Source of the DNA: Hydractinia symbiolongicarpus | Lineage: Eukaryota; Cnidaria; Hydrozoa; Anthoathecata; Hydractiniidae | Length of the DNA: 64,000 nt | NCBI RefSeq assembly: GCF_029227915.1 | Contig: NC_079880.1 | Span: forward strand, 1,056,001-1,120,000 | Direction: 5' to 3' | Shown: positions 34,501 through 50,121 of the stretch, piece by piece | Position numbering within the stretch: the stretch's first letter is position 1 | Layout of the letters: every line of letters starts with the position of its first letter | Made by a program: the position numbers and the translations under genes | The notes under the pieces: generated by a model | The model's database searches: none | Told to the model about the DNA's origin: nothing | The model's input: the letters and a program-made list of their open reading frames with translations, nothing else

Positions 34501-37500
34501 TGACTTATTTATTCAACGTTTCAAATGAAACGCTACCACAGCGCCCAGTGTAATCGCTGAGTTCCGGCAATCACGTCAAATTAAGAAGAATGTTATTTCT
34601 TGGAGTTCAAATGTCTCATTTATCACATTTATCAGGTCACAGTCCAAAGTTAGATCAATTAAGTCCCACAGTCAATCGTTTCATTGTTAAAAGCGATGCA
34701 ACCTAGTAATACCAAAAAAATATCGCTAAATACATGATGGTACGAATATGTGACCCAACCGTTGTAACTGAAGCGGATTGACACCGTTAGAAAGTCAGTG
34801 AAATATTGTTTTTGAAACTGTCGCTATTTCTTTAGCGCGCGAGAACGGCTAGGATTGGTCCCACAGTAAAAATGACTTATTTATTTAACTTTTCAAATGA
34901 AGCGCTACCATGGCGACCAGTGTAATCGTTGAGTTCCGGCAATCACGTCAAATTAAGAAGAATGTTATTTCTTGGAGTCCAAATGTCTCATTTATCACAT
35001 TTATCAGGTCACAATCCAAAGTTAGTTCAATTAAGTCCCACAGTAAATCGTTTCTTTGTTAAAAGCGATGCAACCTAGTAATATCCGAAAAATATCGCTA
35101 AATACATGTTGGTACGAATATGTGACCCAACCGTTGTAACTCAAACGCATTGACACCAATCGAGAGTCAATGAAATGTAGTTTTTGAAACTGTCGTTATT
35201 TCTTCAGCGCGCGATAACGGCGAGGATTGGTCCCACGGTAAAGAATGACTTATTTATCTAAATTTTTAAATGAAGCGCTACCACAGCGCTCAGTGTAATC
35301 GCTGAGTTCCGGCAATCATGTCAAGTTAAGATGATTGTTATTTCTTGGAGCCCAATTGTCCCATTTATCACATTTGTCAGGTTACAGTCCAAATTTAGTT
35401 CTATTAAGTCCCACTTTCAATCCTTTCACTGTTAAAAGCGATGCAACCTAGTAATAACAGATAAACATCGCTAAATACATGTTGGTACGAATATGTGACC
35501 CAACCGTTGTAACTCAAACAGACTGACACTGTTAGAAAGTCAGTGAAATGTAGCATTTGAAACTGCCTCTATTTCTTCAGCACGCGCTAACGGCTAGGAT
35601 TGGTCCCACAGTAACAAATGACTCTTTTATCTAAATTTTTAAATGAAGCGCTCCCACAGCGCCCAGTGTAATCGCTGAGTTCCGGCAATCATGTCAAATT
35701 TAGAAGAATGTTATTTCTTGGAGTCCAATTGTCTCACTTATCACATTTATAAGGTCATAGTCCAAAATCAGTTCAATTAAGTCCCACAATAAATCGTTTC
35801 ATTGTTAAAAGCGATGCAACTTAGTAATATCAGAAAAATATCGCTAAATACATGTTGGTGCGAATATGTGACGCAACCGTTGTAACTCAAACGGACTGAC
35901 ACCGTTAGAAAGTCAATGAAATGTACTTTTTGAAACTGTCGCTAATTCTTCAGCGCACGATAACGGCTAGGATTGGTCTCACAGTAAAAAATGACTTATT
36001 TATCTAATTTTTTAAATGAAGCGCTACCCCAGCGCTCAGTGTAATCGCTGAGTTCCGGCAATCATGTCAAATTAAAAAGAATGTTATTTCTTGAAGTCCA
36101 ATTGTTTCAGTTATCACATTTCTAAGGTCATAGTCCAAAATCAGTTCAATTAAGTCCCACAGTCAATCCTTTCACTGTTAAAAGCGATACAACTTAGTAA
36201 TATCGGTAAAAATCATTAAAAACATGTTGGTTCGAATATGTGACGCAACTGTTGTAACTGAAGCGGATTGACACCGTTAGAAAGTCAGTGAAAAGTAGTA
36301 TTTGAAACTGTCTCTATTTCTTCAGCGCGCGCTAAGGGCTATAATTGGTCCCACAGTAAAAATTGACTTATTTATCTAAATTTTTAAATGAAGCGCTACT
36401 CCAGCGCCCAGTGTAATCGCTCAGTTTCGACAATCACGTCAAATTAAGAAGAATGTTATTTCTTGGAGTCCAAATGTCTCATTTATCACATTTATCAGGT
36501 CACAATCCAAAGTTAGTTCAATTAAGTCCCACAGTAAATCGTTTCATTGTTAAAAGCGATGCAACTTAGTAATATCAGAAAAATATCGCAAAATACATGT
36601 TGGTACGAATATGTGACCCAACCGTTGTAACTCAAACGGACTGACACCGTTAGAAAGTCAATGAAATGTACTTTTTGAAACTGTCGCTAATTCTTCAGCG
36701 CACGATAACGGCTAGGATTGGTCTCACAGTAAAAAATGACTTATTTATCTAATTTTTTAAATGAAGCGCTACCACAGCGCCCAGTGTAATCGCTGAGTTC
36801 CGGCAATCACGTCAAATTAAGAAGAATGTTATTTCTTGGAGTCCAATTGTCTCATTTATCACATTTATCAGGTCACAGTCCAAAGTTAGATCAATTAAGT
36901 CCCACAGTCAATCGTTTCACTGTTAAAAGCGATACAACTTAGTAACATGTGTAACAATCACTAAATACATGTTGGTACGAATATGTGACCCAACCGTTGT
37001 AACTCAAACGGACTGACACCGTTAGAAAATCAATGAAATGTAGTATTTGAAACTGTCTCTATTTCTTCAGCGCGCGCTAAGGGCTATAATTGGTCCCACA
37101 GTAAAAATTGACTTATTTATCTAAATTTTTAAATGAAGCGCTACTCCAGCGCCCAGTGTAATCGCTGAGTTCGGGCAATCATGTCAAATTAAGATGAATG
37201 TTACTTCTTAGAGTCCAATTGTCTTATTTATCACATTCATCAGGTCACAGTCCAAAGTTAGTTCAATTAAGTCCCACATTCATTCGTTTCAATGTTAAAA
37301 GCGATGCAACCTAGTAATAACAGATAAATATCGCTAAATACATGTTGGTACGAATATGTGACGCAACCGTTGTAACTCAAACGAACTGACACCGTTAGAA
37401 AGTCAATGAAATGCACTTTTTGAAACTGTCGCTAATTCTTCAGCGCGCGATAACGGCTAGGATTGGTCCCCCAGTACAAAATGACTTATTTATCTACATT

Positions 37501-40500
37501 TTTAAATAAAGTGCTACCCCAGCGCTCAGTGTAATCGCTGAGTTCCGGCAATCATGTCAAATTAAGAAGAATGTTATTTCTTGAAGTCCAATTGTCTCAG
37601 TTATCACATTTCTAAGGTCATAGTCCAAAATCAGTTCAATTAAGTCCCACAGTCAATCCTTTCACTGTTAAAAACGATACAACTTAGTAATATCAGAAAA
37701 ATATCGCTAAATACATGTTGGTACGAATATGTGACGCAACTGTTGTAACTGAAGCGGATTGACACCGTTAGAAAGTCAATGAAAAGTAGTTTTTGAAACT
37801 GTCGCTATTTCTTCAGCGCGCGATAACGGCTAGGATTGGTCCCACAGTAAAAATGACTTATTTATTTAACTTTTCAAAGGAAGCGCTACCACAGCGCCCA
37901 GTGTAATCGCTCAGTTTCGACAATCACGTCAAATTAAGAAGAATGTTATTTCTTGGAGTCCGAATGTCTCATTTATCACATTTATCACGTCACAATCCAA
38001 AGTTAGTTCAATTAAGTCTCACAGTAAATCGTTTCATTGTTAAAAGCGATGCAACTTAGAAATATCAGAAAAATATCGCTAAATACATGTTGGTACGAAT
38101 ATGTGACCCAACCGTTGTAACTCAAACGGACTGACACCGTTAGAAAGTCAATGAAATGTACTTTTTGAAACTGTCGTCAATTCTTCAGCGCACGATAACG
38201 GCTAGGATTGGTCTCACAGTAAAAAATGACTTGTTTATCTAATTTTTTAAATGAAGTGCAACCACAGCGCCCAGTGTAATCGCTGAGTTCCGGCAATCAC
38301 GTCAAATTAAGAAGAATGTTATTTCTTGGAGTCCAATTGTCTCATTTATCACATTTATCAGGTCACAGTCCAAAGTTAGATCAATTAAGTCACACAGTTA
38401 GTCGTTTCATTGTTAAAAGCGATACAACTTAGTAACATGGGTAACAATCACTAAATACATGTTGGTACGAATATGTGACCCAACCGTTGTAACTCAAACG
38501 GACTGACACCGTTAGAAAATCAATGAAATGTAGTATTTGAAACTGTCTCTATTTCTTCAGCGCACGCTAAGGGCTATAATTGGTCCCACTGTAAAAATTG
38601 ACTTATTTATCTAAATTTTTAAATGAAGCGCTACTCCAGCGCCCAGTGTAATCGCTGAGTTCCGGCAATCACGTCAAATTAGAAGAATGTTATTTCTTGG
38701 AATCCAAATGTCTCATTTATCACATTTATCAGGTCACAGTACAAAGTTAGTTCAATTAAGTCCCACAGTAAATAGTTTCATTGTTAAAAGCGATGCAACC
38801 TAGTAATATGAGAAAAATATCGCTAAATACCTGTTGGTACAAATATGTGACGCAACCGTTGTAACTGAAGCGGATTGACACCGTTAGAAAGTCAATGAAA
38901 TGTAGTTTTTGAAACTGTCGCTAATTCTTCAGCGCGTAATAACGGCTAGGATTGGTCCCGCCGTAAAAATGACTTATTTATTTAACTTTTCAAATAAAGC
39001 GCTACCACAGCGCCCAGTGTAATCGCTGAGTTCCGGCAATAACGTCAAATTAAGAAGAATGTTATTTCTTGGAATCCAAATGTCTCATTTATCACATTTA
39101 TCAGGTCACAGTACAAAGTTAGTTCAATTAAGTCCCACAGTAAATCGTTTCATTGTTAAAAGCGATGCAACCTAGTAATATCAGAAAAATATCGCTAAAT
39201 ACATGTTGGTACGAATATGTGACGCAACCGTTGTAACTCAAACGTACTGACACCGTTAGAAAGTCAATGAAATGTACTTTTTGAAACTGTCGCTAATTCT
39301 TCAGCGCGCGATAACGGCTAGGATTGGTCTAACAGTAAAAAATGACATATTGATCTAAATTTTTAAATGAAGCGCTGCAACAGCGCCCAGTGTAATCGCT
39401 GAGATCCGATAATCACGTCAAATTAAGAAGAATGTTATTTCTTGAAATCCAATTGTCTCCTTTATCACATTTATCAGGTCACAGTCAAAAGTTAGTTCAA
39501 TTAAGTCCAACAGTCAATCGTTTTATTGTTAAAAGGGATGCAACCTAGTAATATCAGAAAAATATTGCTAAGTCCATGTTGGGACGAATCAGTGACCTAA
39601 CCGTTATAACTCAAACGGACTGACACCGTTAGAAAGTCAATGAAATGTAGTTTTTGAAACTGTCGCTAATTCTTCAGCGCGCGATAACGGCTAGGATTGG
39701 TCTCACAGTAAAAAATGACTTATTTATCTAAATTTTTAAATGAAGCGCTACCACAGCGCCCAGTGCAATCGCTGAGTTCCGGCAATCACGTCAAATTAAG
39801 AAGAATGTTATTTCTTGGAGTCCAATTGTCTCATTTATCACATTTATCAGGTCACAGTCCAAAGTTAGATCAATTAAGTCCCACAGTCAATTGTTTCATT
39901 GTTAAAAGCGATGCAACCTAGTAATACCAGAGAAATACCGCTAAATACATGTTGGTACGAATATGTGACGCAACTGTTGTAGTTGAAACGGACTGATACC
40001 GTCAGAAAGTCAATGAAATGTAGTTTTTGAAACTGTCGCTATTTCTACAGCGCGCGATAACGCCTACGATTGGTCCCACGGTAAAGAATGACTTATTTAT
40101 CTAAATTTTTAAATGAAGCGCTACCACAGCGCCCAGTGTAATCGCTGAGTTCCGGCAATCATGTCAAATTAAGAAGAATGTTATTTCTTGGAGTCAAATT
40201 GTCTCACTTATAACATTTATAAGGTCACAGTCCAAAATCAGTTCAATTAAGTCCCACAGTCAATAGTTTCATCGTTAAAACTGATGCAATCTAGTAATAT
40301 CAGAAAAATATCGCAAAATAGATGTTGGTACGAATATGTGACCCAACCATTGTAACTCAAACGGACTGACACCCTTAGAAAGTAAATGAATTGTAGTTTT
40401 TGAAAATGTCGCTATTTCTTCAGCTCGCGATAACGGCTAGGATTGGTCCCACGGTAAAGAATGACTTATTTATCTACATTTTTAATTGAAGCGCTACCAC

Positions 40501-43500
40501 CGCTCCCAATGTAATCGCTGAGTTCCAACAATCATGTTAAATTAAGATATATGTTATTTCTTGGAGTCCAATTGTCTCATTTATCACATTTATCTGGTCA
40601 CAGTCCAAAGTTAGTTCAATTAAGTCCCACAGTCAATCGTTTCACTGTTAAAAGCGATGCAACCTAGTAATATGAAAAAAATATCGCTAAATACATGTTG
40701 GTACGAATATGTGACGCAACCGTTGTAACTGAAGCGCATTGATACCGTTAGAAAGTCAATGAAATGTAGTTTTTGAAACTGTCGCCATTTCTTTAGAGCG
40801 CGATAACGGCTAGGATTGGTCTCACAGTAAAAATGACTTATTTATTTAAATTTTCAAATGAAACGCTACCACAGCGCCAAGTGTAATCCCTGGGTTTCGG
40901 CAATCACGTCAAATTAAGATGAATGTTATTTCTTAGAGTCCAATTGTCTTATTTATCACATTCATCAGGTCACAGTCCAAAGTTAGTTCAATTAAGTCCC
41001 ACATTCATTCGTTTCACTGTTAAAAGCGATGCAACCTAGTAATGAAAGATAAATATCGCTAAATACATGTGGGTACGAATATGTGACGCAACCGTTGTAA
41101 CTCAAACGAACTGACACCGTTAGAAAGTCAATGAAATGTAGTTTTTGAAACTGTCGCTATTTCTACAGCGCGCGATAACGGCTAGGATTGGTCCCACGGT
41201 AAAGAATGACTTATTTATCTAAATTTTTAAATGAAGCGCTACCACAGCGCCCAGTGTAATCGCTGGGTTCCGGCAATCATGTCAAATTAAGATCAATGTT
41301 ATTTCTTGGAGTCCAATTGTCTCATTAATCACATTCATCAGGTCACAGTCCAAAGTTAGTTCAATTAAGTCCCACACTCAATCGTTTCTCAGTTAAAAGC
41401 GATGCAACCTAGTAAAAACAGATAAATGTCGCTAAATTCATGTTGGTACGAATATATGTGACGCAACCGTTGTAACTGAAGCGGATTGATACCGTTAGAA
41501 AGTCAATGAAATGTAGTTCTTGAAAGTGTGGCTATTTCTTCAGTGCGCGATAACGGCTATGATTGGTCCCATAGTAAAGATGACTTATTTGTCTACATTT
41601 TTAAATGAAGCGCTACCACAGCGCCCAGTGTAATCGTTGAGTTCCGGCAATCACGTCAAATTAAGAAGAATGTTATTTCTTGGAGTCCAATTGTCTCATC
41701 TCTCACATTTATCAGGTCACAGTCCAAAGTTAGTTCAATTAAGTCCCACAGTCAATCGATTCACTGTTAAAAGTGATACAACCTAGTAATACCGGAAAGA
41801 TATCACGAAATACATGTTGGTACGAATATGTGACTCACCTGTTGTAACACAAACGGATTGATACTGCTAGAAAGTCAATGAAATGTAGTTTTTGAGACTG
41901 TCTCTATTTCTTTAGCGAGGGATAACGGCTAGGATTGATCCCACAGTAAAAAATGACTTATTTATCTAAATTTTTAAATGAAGCACTACCACAGCGCCAA
42001 TGTGTAATCGTTGAGTTCCGGCAATCATGTCAAATTAGGAAGAATGTTATTTCTTGGAGTCCAATTGTCTCACTTATAACATTTATAACGTCACAGTCCA
42101 AAGTTAGATTAATTAAGTCCCACAGTCAATCGTTTCATTGTTAAAAGCGATGTAACCTAGTAATACCAGAAAAATATCGCTAAATACATGATGGTACGAA
42201 TATGTGACCCAACCGTTGTAACTCAAACGAACTGACACCGTTAGAAAGTCAATAAGATGCACTTTTTGAAACTGTCGCTAATTCTTCAGCGCGCGATAAC
42301 GGCTGGAATTGGTCCCCCAGTACAAAATGACTTATTTATCTACATTTTTAAATTAAGTGCTACCCCAGCGCTCAGTGTAATCGCTGAGTTCCGGCAATCA
42401 TGTCAAATTAAGAAAAATGTTATTTCTTGGAGTCCAATTGTCTCATTTATCACATTCAGCAGGTCACAGTCCAAAGTTAGTTCAATTAAGTCCCACATGC
42501 ATTCGTTTCACTGTTAAAAGCGATGCAACCTATTAAAAACCAATAAATATCGCTAAATACATGTTGGTACGAATATGTGACGCAACTGTTGTATTTGAAA
42601 CGGACTGATACCGTTAGAAAATCAATGAAATGTAGTAGTTGAAACTGTCTCTATTTCTTCAGCGCGCGCTAAAGGCTAGGATTGGTGCCACAATAAAAAT
42701 TGACTTATTTATTTAAATTTTTAAATGAAGCGCTACCACAGCGCCCAGTGTAATCGCTGAGTTCCGGCAATCATGTCAAATTAAGAAGAATGTTATTTCT
42801 TGGAGTCCAATTGTCTCAATTATCACATTTATAAGGTCATAGTCCAAAATCAGTTCAATAAAGTCCCGCAGTCAATCGTTTCACTGTTAAAAGCGATACA
42901 ACTTAGTAATATCGGTAACAATCACTAAATACATGTTGGTACGAATATGTGACGCAATTTTTGTAGTTGAAACGGACTGATACCGTTAGAAAGTCAATGA
43001 AATGTAGTTCTTGAAAGTGTGGCTATTTCTTCAGTGCGCGATAACGGCTATGATTGGTCCCATAGTAAAGATGACATTTTTGTCTACATTTTTAAATGAA
43101 GCGCTACCACAGCGCCCAGTGTAATCGCTGAGTTCCGGCAATCACGTCAAATTAAGAAGAATGTTATTTCTTGGAGTCCAATTGTCTCATCTCTCACATT
43201 TATCAGGTCACAGTCCAAAGTTAGTTCAATTAAGTCCCACAGTCAATCGATTCACTGTTAAAAGCGATACAACCTAGTAATACCGGAAATATATCACGAA
43301 ATACATGTTGGTACGAATATGTGACTCACCTGTTGTAACACAAATGGATTGATACTGCTAGAAAGTCAATGAAATGTAGTTTTTGAGACTGTCTCTATTT
43401 CTTTAGCGAGGGATAACGGCTAGGATTGGTCCCACAGTAAAAAATGACTTATTTATCTAAATTTTTAAATGAAACGCTACCACAGCGCCAATGTGTAACG

Positions 43501-44029
43501 TTGAGTTCCGGCAATCATGTCAAATTAAGAAGAATGTTATTTCTTGGAGTCCAATTGTCTCACTTATAACATTTATAACGTCACAGTCCAAAGTTAGATC
43601 AATTAAGTCCCACAGTCAATCGTTTCATTGTTAAAAGCGATACAACTTAGTAATATCGGTAACAATCACTAAATACATGTTGGTACAAATATGTGACCCA
43701 ACCGTTGTAACTCAAACGTACTGACACCGTTAGAAAGTCAATGAAATGTTGTTTTTCAAACTGTCGCTATTTCTTCAGCGCGCGATAAGGGCTAGGATTG
43801 GTTGCACGGTTAAGAATGACTTATTTATCTAAATTTTAAATGAAGCGCTACCACAGCGCCCAGTGTAATCGCTGAGTTCCGGCAATCATGTCAAATTAAG
43901 ATGAAAGTTACTTCTTAGAGTCCAATTGTCTCATTTATCACATTCAGCAGGTCACAGTCCAAAGTTAGTTCAATTAAGTCCCATATTCATTCGTTTCACT
44001 GTTAAAAGCGATGCAACCTAGTAATATCA

Positions 44030-46900
44030 GAAGAATATCGCTAATACGAATATGTGACCCAACCGTTGTAACTCAACCGGACTGACACCGTTAGAAAGTC
44101 AATGAAATGTAGTTTTTGAAACTGTCGCTATTTCTTCAGCGCGCGATAAGGGCTAGGATTGGTCCCACGGTAAAGAATGACTTATTTATCTAAATTTTAA
44201 ATGAAGCGCTACCACAGCGCCCAGTGTAATAGCTGAGTTCCGGCAATCACGTCAAATTAAGAATAATGTCATTTCTTGGAGTCCAAATGTCTCATTTATC
44301 ACATTTATCAGGTCACAGTCCAAAGTTAGTTCAATTAAGTCCCACAGTCAATCGTTTCACTGTTAAAAGCGATGCAACCTAGTAATATGAAAAAAATATC
44401 GCTAAATACATGTTGGTACGAATATGTGACGCAACTGTTGTAGTTGAAACGGACTGATACCGTTAGAAAATCAATGAAATGTAGTATTTGAAACTGTCTA
44501 TTTCTTCAACGCGCGCTAAGTGCTAGGATTGGTGCCACAATAAATATTGACTTATTTATCTAAATTTTTAAATGAAGCGCTACCACAGCGCCCAGTGTAT
44601 TCGCTGAGTTCCGGCAATCATGTCAAATTAAGAAGAATGTTATTTCTTGGAGTACAATTGTCTTATTTATCACATTTATCAGGTCACAGTCCAAAGTTAG
44701 TTCAATTAAGTCCCATATTCATTCATTTCACTGTTAAAAGCGATGCAACCTAGTAATAACAGATAAATAGCGCTAAATACATGTTGGTACGAATATGTGA
44801 CGCAATTTTTGTAGTTGAAACGGACTGATACCGTTAGAAAGTCAATGAAAGAGTTTTTGAAACTGTCGCTATTTCTTCAGCGCGCGATAAGGGCTAGGAT
44901 TGATCGCCAAGGTAAAGAATGACTTATTTATCTAAATTTTAAATGAAGCGCTACCACAGCGCCCAGTGTAATCGCTGAGTTCCGGCAATCATGTCAAATT
45001 AAGAAGAATGTTATTTCTTGGAGTCCAATTGTCTCAATTATCACATTTATAAGGTCATAGTCCAAAATCAGTTCAATTAAGTCCCGCAGTCAATCGTTTC
45101 ACTGTTAAAAGCGATACAACTTAGTAATCTCGGTAACAATCACTAAGTACATGTTGGTACGAATATGTGACGCAATTGTTGTAGTTGAAACGGACTGATA
45201 CCGTTAGAAAGTCAATGAAATGTAGTTTTTGAAACTGTCGCTATTTCTACAGCGCGCGATAACTTTAGGATTGGTCCCACGGTAAAGAATGACTTATTTA
45301 TCTAAATTTTTAAATGAAGCGCTACCACAGCGCCCAGTGTAATCGCTGGGTTCCGGCAATCATGTCAAATTAAGATGAATGTTATTTCTTGGAGTCCAAT
45401 TGTCTCATTAATCACATTCATCAGGTCACAGTCCTAAGTTAGTTCAATTAAGTCCCACATTCAATCGTTTCACTGTTAAAAGCGATGCAACCTAGTAATA
45501 ACAGATAAATATCGCTAAATACATGTTGGTACGAATATATGTGACGCAACCGTTGTAACTGAAGCGGATTGATACCGTTAGGAAGTCAATGAAATGTAGT
45601 TCTTGAAAGTGTGGCTATTTCTTCAGTGCACGATAACGGCTATGATTGGTCCCATAGTAAAGATGACTTATTTGTCTACATTTTTAAATGAAGCGCTACC
45701 ACAGCGCTCAGTGTAATCGCTGAGTTCCGGCTATCACGTCAAATTAAGAAGAATGTTATTTCTTGGAGTCCAATTGTCTCATCTCTTACATTTATCAGGT
45801 CACAGTCCAAAGTTAGTTCAATTAAGTCCCACAGTCAATCGATTCACTGTTAAAAGCGATACAACCTAGTAATACCGGAAAGATATCACGAAATACATGT
45901 TGGTACGAATATGTGACTCACCTGTTGTAACACAAACGGATTGATACTGCTAGAAAGTCAATGAAATGTAGTTTTTGAGACTGTCTCTATTTTTTTAGCG
46001 AGGGAAAACGGCTAAGATTGGTCCCACAGTAAAAAATGACTTATTTATCTAAATTTTTAAATGAAGCGCTACCACAGCGCCAATGTGTAATCGTTGAGTT
46101 CCGACAATCATGTCAAATTAAGAAGAATGTTATTTCTTGGAGTCCAATTGTCTCACTTATAACATTTATAACGTCACAGTCCAAAGTTAGATCAATTAAG
46201 TCCCACAGTCAATCGTTTCATTGCTAAAAGCGATACAACTTAGTAATATCGGTAACAATCACTAAATGCATGTTGGTACGAATATGTGACGCAAACGTTG
46301 TAACTGAAGCGGATTGATACCGTTAGAAAGTCAATGAAATGTAGTTTTTGAAACTGTTGACATTTGTCCAGCGCGCGATAACGGCTAGGATTGGTCCCAC
46401 AGTAAAAATGACTTATTTATTTAAATTTTCAAATGAAGCGCTTCCACAGCGCCCAGTGTAATCGCTGAGTTCCGGCAATCACGTCAAATTAAGAAGAACG
46501 TTATTTCTTGGAGTCCAAATGTCTCATTTATCACATTTATCAGGTCACGGTCAAAAGTTAGTTCAATTAAGTCCCACAGTCAATCATTTCATTGTTAAAA
46601 GCGATGCAACCTAGTATTATCAGAAGAATATTGCTAATACGAATATGTGACCCAACCGTTGTAACTCAAACGTACTGACACCGTTAGAAAGTCAATGAAA
46701 TGTAGTTTTTAAAACTGTCGCTATTTCTTCAGCGCGCGATAAGGGCTAGGATTGGTCGCACGGTAAAGAATGACTTATTTATCTAAATTTTAAATGAAGC
46801 GCTACCACAGCGCCCAGTGTAATCGCTGAGTTCCGGCAATCATGTCAAATTAAGATGAAAGTTACTTCTTAGAGTCCAATTGTCTCATTTATCACATTCA
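44030..46900 (-). repeat. Satellite block duplicated at 53310-55910
   Basis: 44030-45400 matches 53310-54680 with a shift of about 9279 bp (25 monomers). After 45800 the shift is 8905 bp (24 monomers). The second copy therefore lost exactly one monomer, between the strings ATTAATCACATTTATCAGG and CAATCGATTCACTG. Confidence 0.8.
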
Positions 46901-49900
46901 GCAGGTCACAGTCCAAAGTTAGTTCAATTAAGTCCCACAGTCAATCGTTGCATAGTTAAAAGTGATGCAATCTAGTAATATCAGAAAAATATCGCTAAAT
47001 ATATGTTGGTACGAATATGTGACCCAACCAATGTAACTCAAACGGACTGACACTGTTAGAAAGTCAATGAAATGTAGCACTTGAAACTGTCTCTATTTCT
47101 TCAGCGCGCGCTAACGGCTAGGATTCGTTCCGCAGTTAAAAAGTGACTTTTTCATCTTAATTTTAAAATGAAGCGCTGCAACATCGCTCATTGTAATCGC
47201 TGAGTTGCGGCAATCATGTCAAATTAAGAAGAATGTTATTTCTTGCAGCCCAATTGTGTCACCTTTACATTTATCAGGTCACAGCCCAAAATCAGTTCAA
47301 TTAAGTCCAACAGTCAATCGTTTCACTGTTAAAGGCGATACAACCTAGTAATACCGGAAAGATATCACGAAATACATGTTGGTACGAATATGTGACTCGC
47401 CTGTTGTAACACAAACGGATTTATACTGTTAGAAAGTCAATGAAATTTAGTTTTTGAATCTGTTGCTATTTCTTCAGTGCGCGATAACGGCTACGATTGG
47501 TCCAACAGCATAAAATAACTTATTTGTCTACATTTTTGAATAAAGCGCTACCCCAGCGACCAGTGTAATCGCTGAGTTCCGGCAATCATGTCAAGTTAAG
47601 AATAGTGTTATTTCTTGGAGTCCAATTGTCTCACTTATCACATTTATAAGGTCATAGTCCAAAGTTAGTTCAATTAAGTCCCACAGTCAATCGTTTCATT
47701 GTTAAAAGCGATGCAACCTAGTAATACCAGAAAAATATCGCTAAATACATGTTGGTACGAATATGTGACCCAACCGTTGTAACTCAAACGGACTGACACT
47801 GTTAGAAAATCAATGAAATGTAGTTTTTGAATCTGTCTCTATTTCTTCAGCGCGTCCTAACGGCTGCGATTGGTCCCACAGCACAAAATGACATATTTGT
47901 CTACATTTTTGAATAAAGCGCTACCCCAGCGCCCAGTGTAATCGCTGAGTTCCGGCAATCACGTCAAATTAAGAAGAATGTTATTTCTTGGAGTCCAAAT
48001 GTCTCATTTATCACATTTATCAGATCACAGTCCAATGTTAGTTCAATTAAGTCCCACAGTCAATCGTTTTACTTTTAAAAGCGATGCAACCTAGTAATAT
48101 GAAAAAAATATCGCTAAATACATGTTGGTACGAATATGTGACGCAACCGTTGTAACTGAAGCGGATTGATACCGTTAGAAAGTCAATGAAATGTAGTATT
48201 TGAAACTGTCTCTATTTCTTCAGCGCGCGCTAAGGGCTAGGATTGGTGCCACAATAAAAATTGTCTTATTTATCTAAATTTTTAAATGAAGCGCTACCAC
48301 AACGCCCAGTGTAATCGCTGAGTTCCGGCAATCATGTCAAATTAAGAAGAATGTTATTTCTTGGAGTCAAATTGTCTCACTTATAACATTTATAAGGTCA
48401 CAGTCCAAAATCAGTTCAATTAAGTCCCACAGTCAATCATTTCACTGTTAAAAACGATGCAACCTAGTAATATGAAAAAAATATCGCTAAATACATGTTG
48501 GTACGAATATGTGACGCAACTGTTGTATTTGAAACGGACTGATACCGTTAGAAAATCAATGAAATGTAGTATTTGAAACTGTCTCTATTTCTTCAGCGCG
48601 CGCTAAGGGCTAGGATTGGTGCCACAATAAAAATTGACTTATTTATTTAAATTTTTAAATGAAGCGCTACCACAGCGCCCAGTGTAATCGCTGAGTTCCG
48701 GCAATCATGTCAAATTAAGAAGAATGTTATTTCTTGGAGTCCAATTGTCTCAATTATCACATTTATAAGGTCATAGTCCAAAATCAGTTCAATAAAGTCC
48801 CGTAGTCAATCGTTTCACTGTTAAAAGCGATACAACTTAGTAATATCGGTAACAATCACTAAATATATGTTGGTACAAATATGTGACGCAATTTTTGTAG
48901 TTGAAACGGACTGATACCGTTAGAAAGTCAATGAAATGTAGTTCTTGAAAGTGTGGCTATTTCTTCAGTGCGCGATAACGGCTATGATTGGTCCCATAGT
49001 AAAGATGACATTTTTGTCTACATTTTTAAATGAAGCGCTACCACAGCGCCCAGTGTAATCGCTGAGTTCCGGCAATCACGTCAAATTAAGAAGAATGTTA
49101 TTTCTTGGAGTCCAATTGTCTCATCTCTCACATTTATCAGGTCACAGTCCAAAGTTAGTTCAATTAAGTCCCACAGTCAATCTATTCACTGTTAAAAGCG
49201 ATACAACCTAGTAATACCGGAAGGATATCACGAAATACATGTTGGTACGAATATGTGACTCACCTGTTGTAACACAAATGGATTGATACTGCTAGAAAGT
49301 CAATGAAATGTAGTTTTTGAGACTGTCTCTATTTCTTTAGCGAGGGATAACGGCTAGGATTGGTCCCACAGTAAAAAATGACTTATTTATCTAAATTTTT
49401 AAATGAAACGCTACCACAGCGCCAATGTGTAATCGTTGAGTTCCGGCAATCATGTCAAATTAAGAAGAATGTTATTTCTTGGAGTCCAATTGTCTCACTT
49501 ATAACATTTATAACGTCACAGTCCAAAGTTAGATCAATTAAGTCCCACAGTCAATCGTTTCATTGTTAAAAGCGATACAACTTAGTAATATCGGTAACAA
49601 TCACTAAATACATGTTGGTACGAATATGTGACCCAACCGTTGTAACTCAAACGTACTGACACCGTTAGAAAGTCAATGAAATGTAGTTTTTTAAACTGTC
49701 GCTATTTCTTCAGCGCGCGATAACGGCTAGGATTGGTCGCACGGTTAAGAATGACTTATTTATCTAAATTTTAAATGAAGCGCTACCACAGCGCCCAGTG
49801 TAATCGCTGAGTTCCGGCAATCATGTCAAATTAAGATGAAAGTTACTGCTTAGAGTCCAATTGTCTCATTTATCACATTCAGCAGGTCACAGTCCAAAGT

Positions 49901-50121
49901 TAGTTCAATTAAGTCCCATATTCATTCGTTTCACTGTTAAAAGCGATGCAACCTAGTAATATCAGAAGAATATCGCTAATACGAATATGTGACCCAACCG
50001 TTGTAACTCAACCGGACTGACACCGTTAGAAAGTCAATGAAATGTAGTTTTTGAAACTGTCGCTATTTCTTCAGCGCGCGATAAGGGCTAGGATTGGTCC
50101 CACGGTAAAGAATGACTTATT
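46780..50121 (-). repeat. Nine-monomer higher-order repeat, copy 1 (3342 bp)
   Basis: Repeated with a constant 3342 bp shift as 50122-53463. Rare variants agree at every point checked: GCGCTGCAACATCGCTCATT (47173 and 50515), CAATCTATTCACTG (49180 and 52522) and AAAGTTACTGCTTAG (49849 and 53191). Confidence 0.88.
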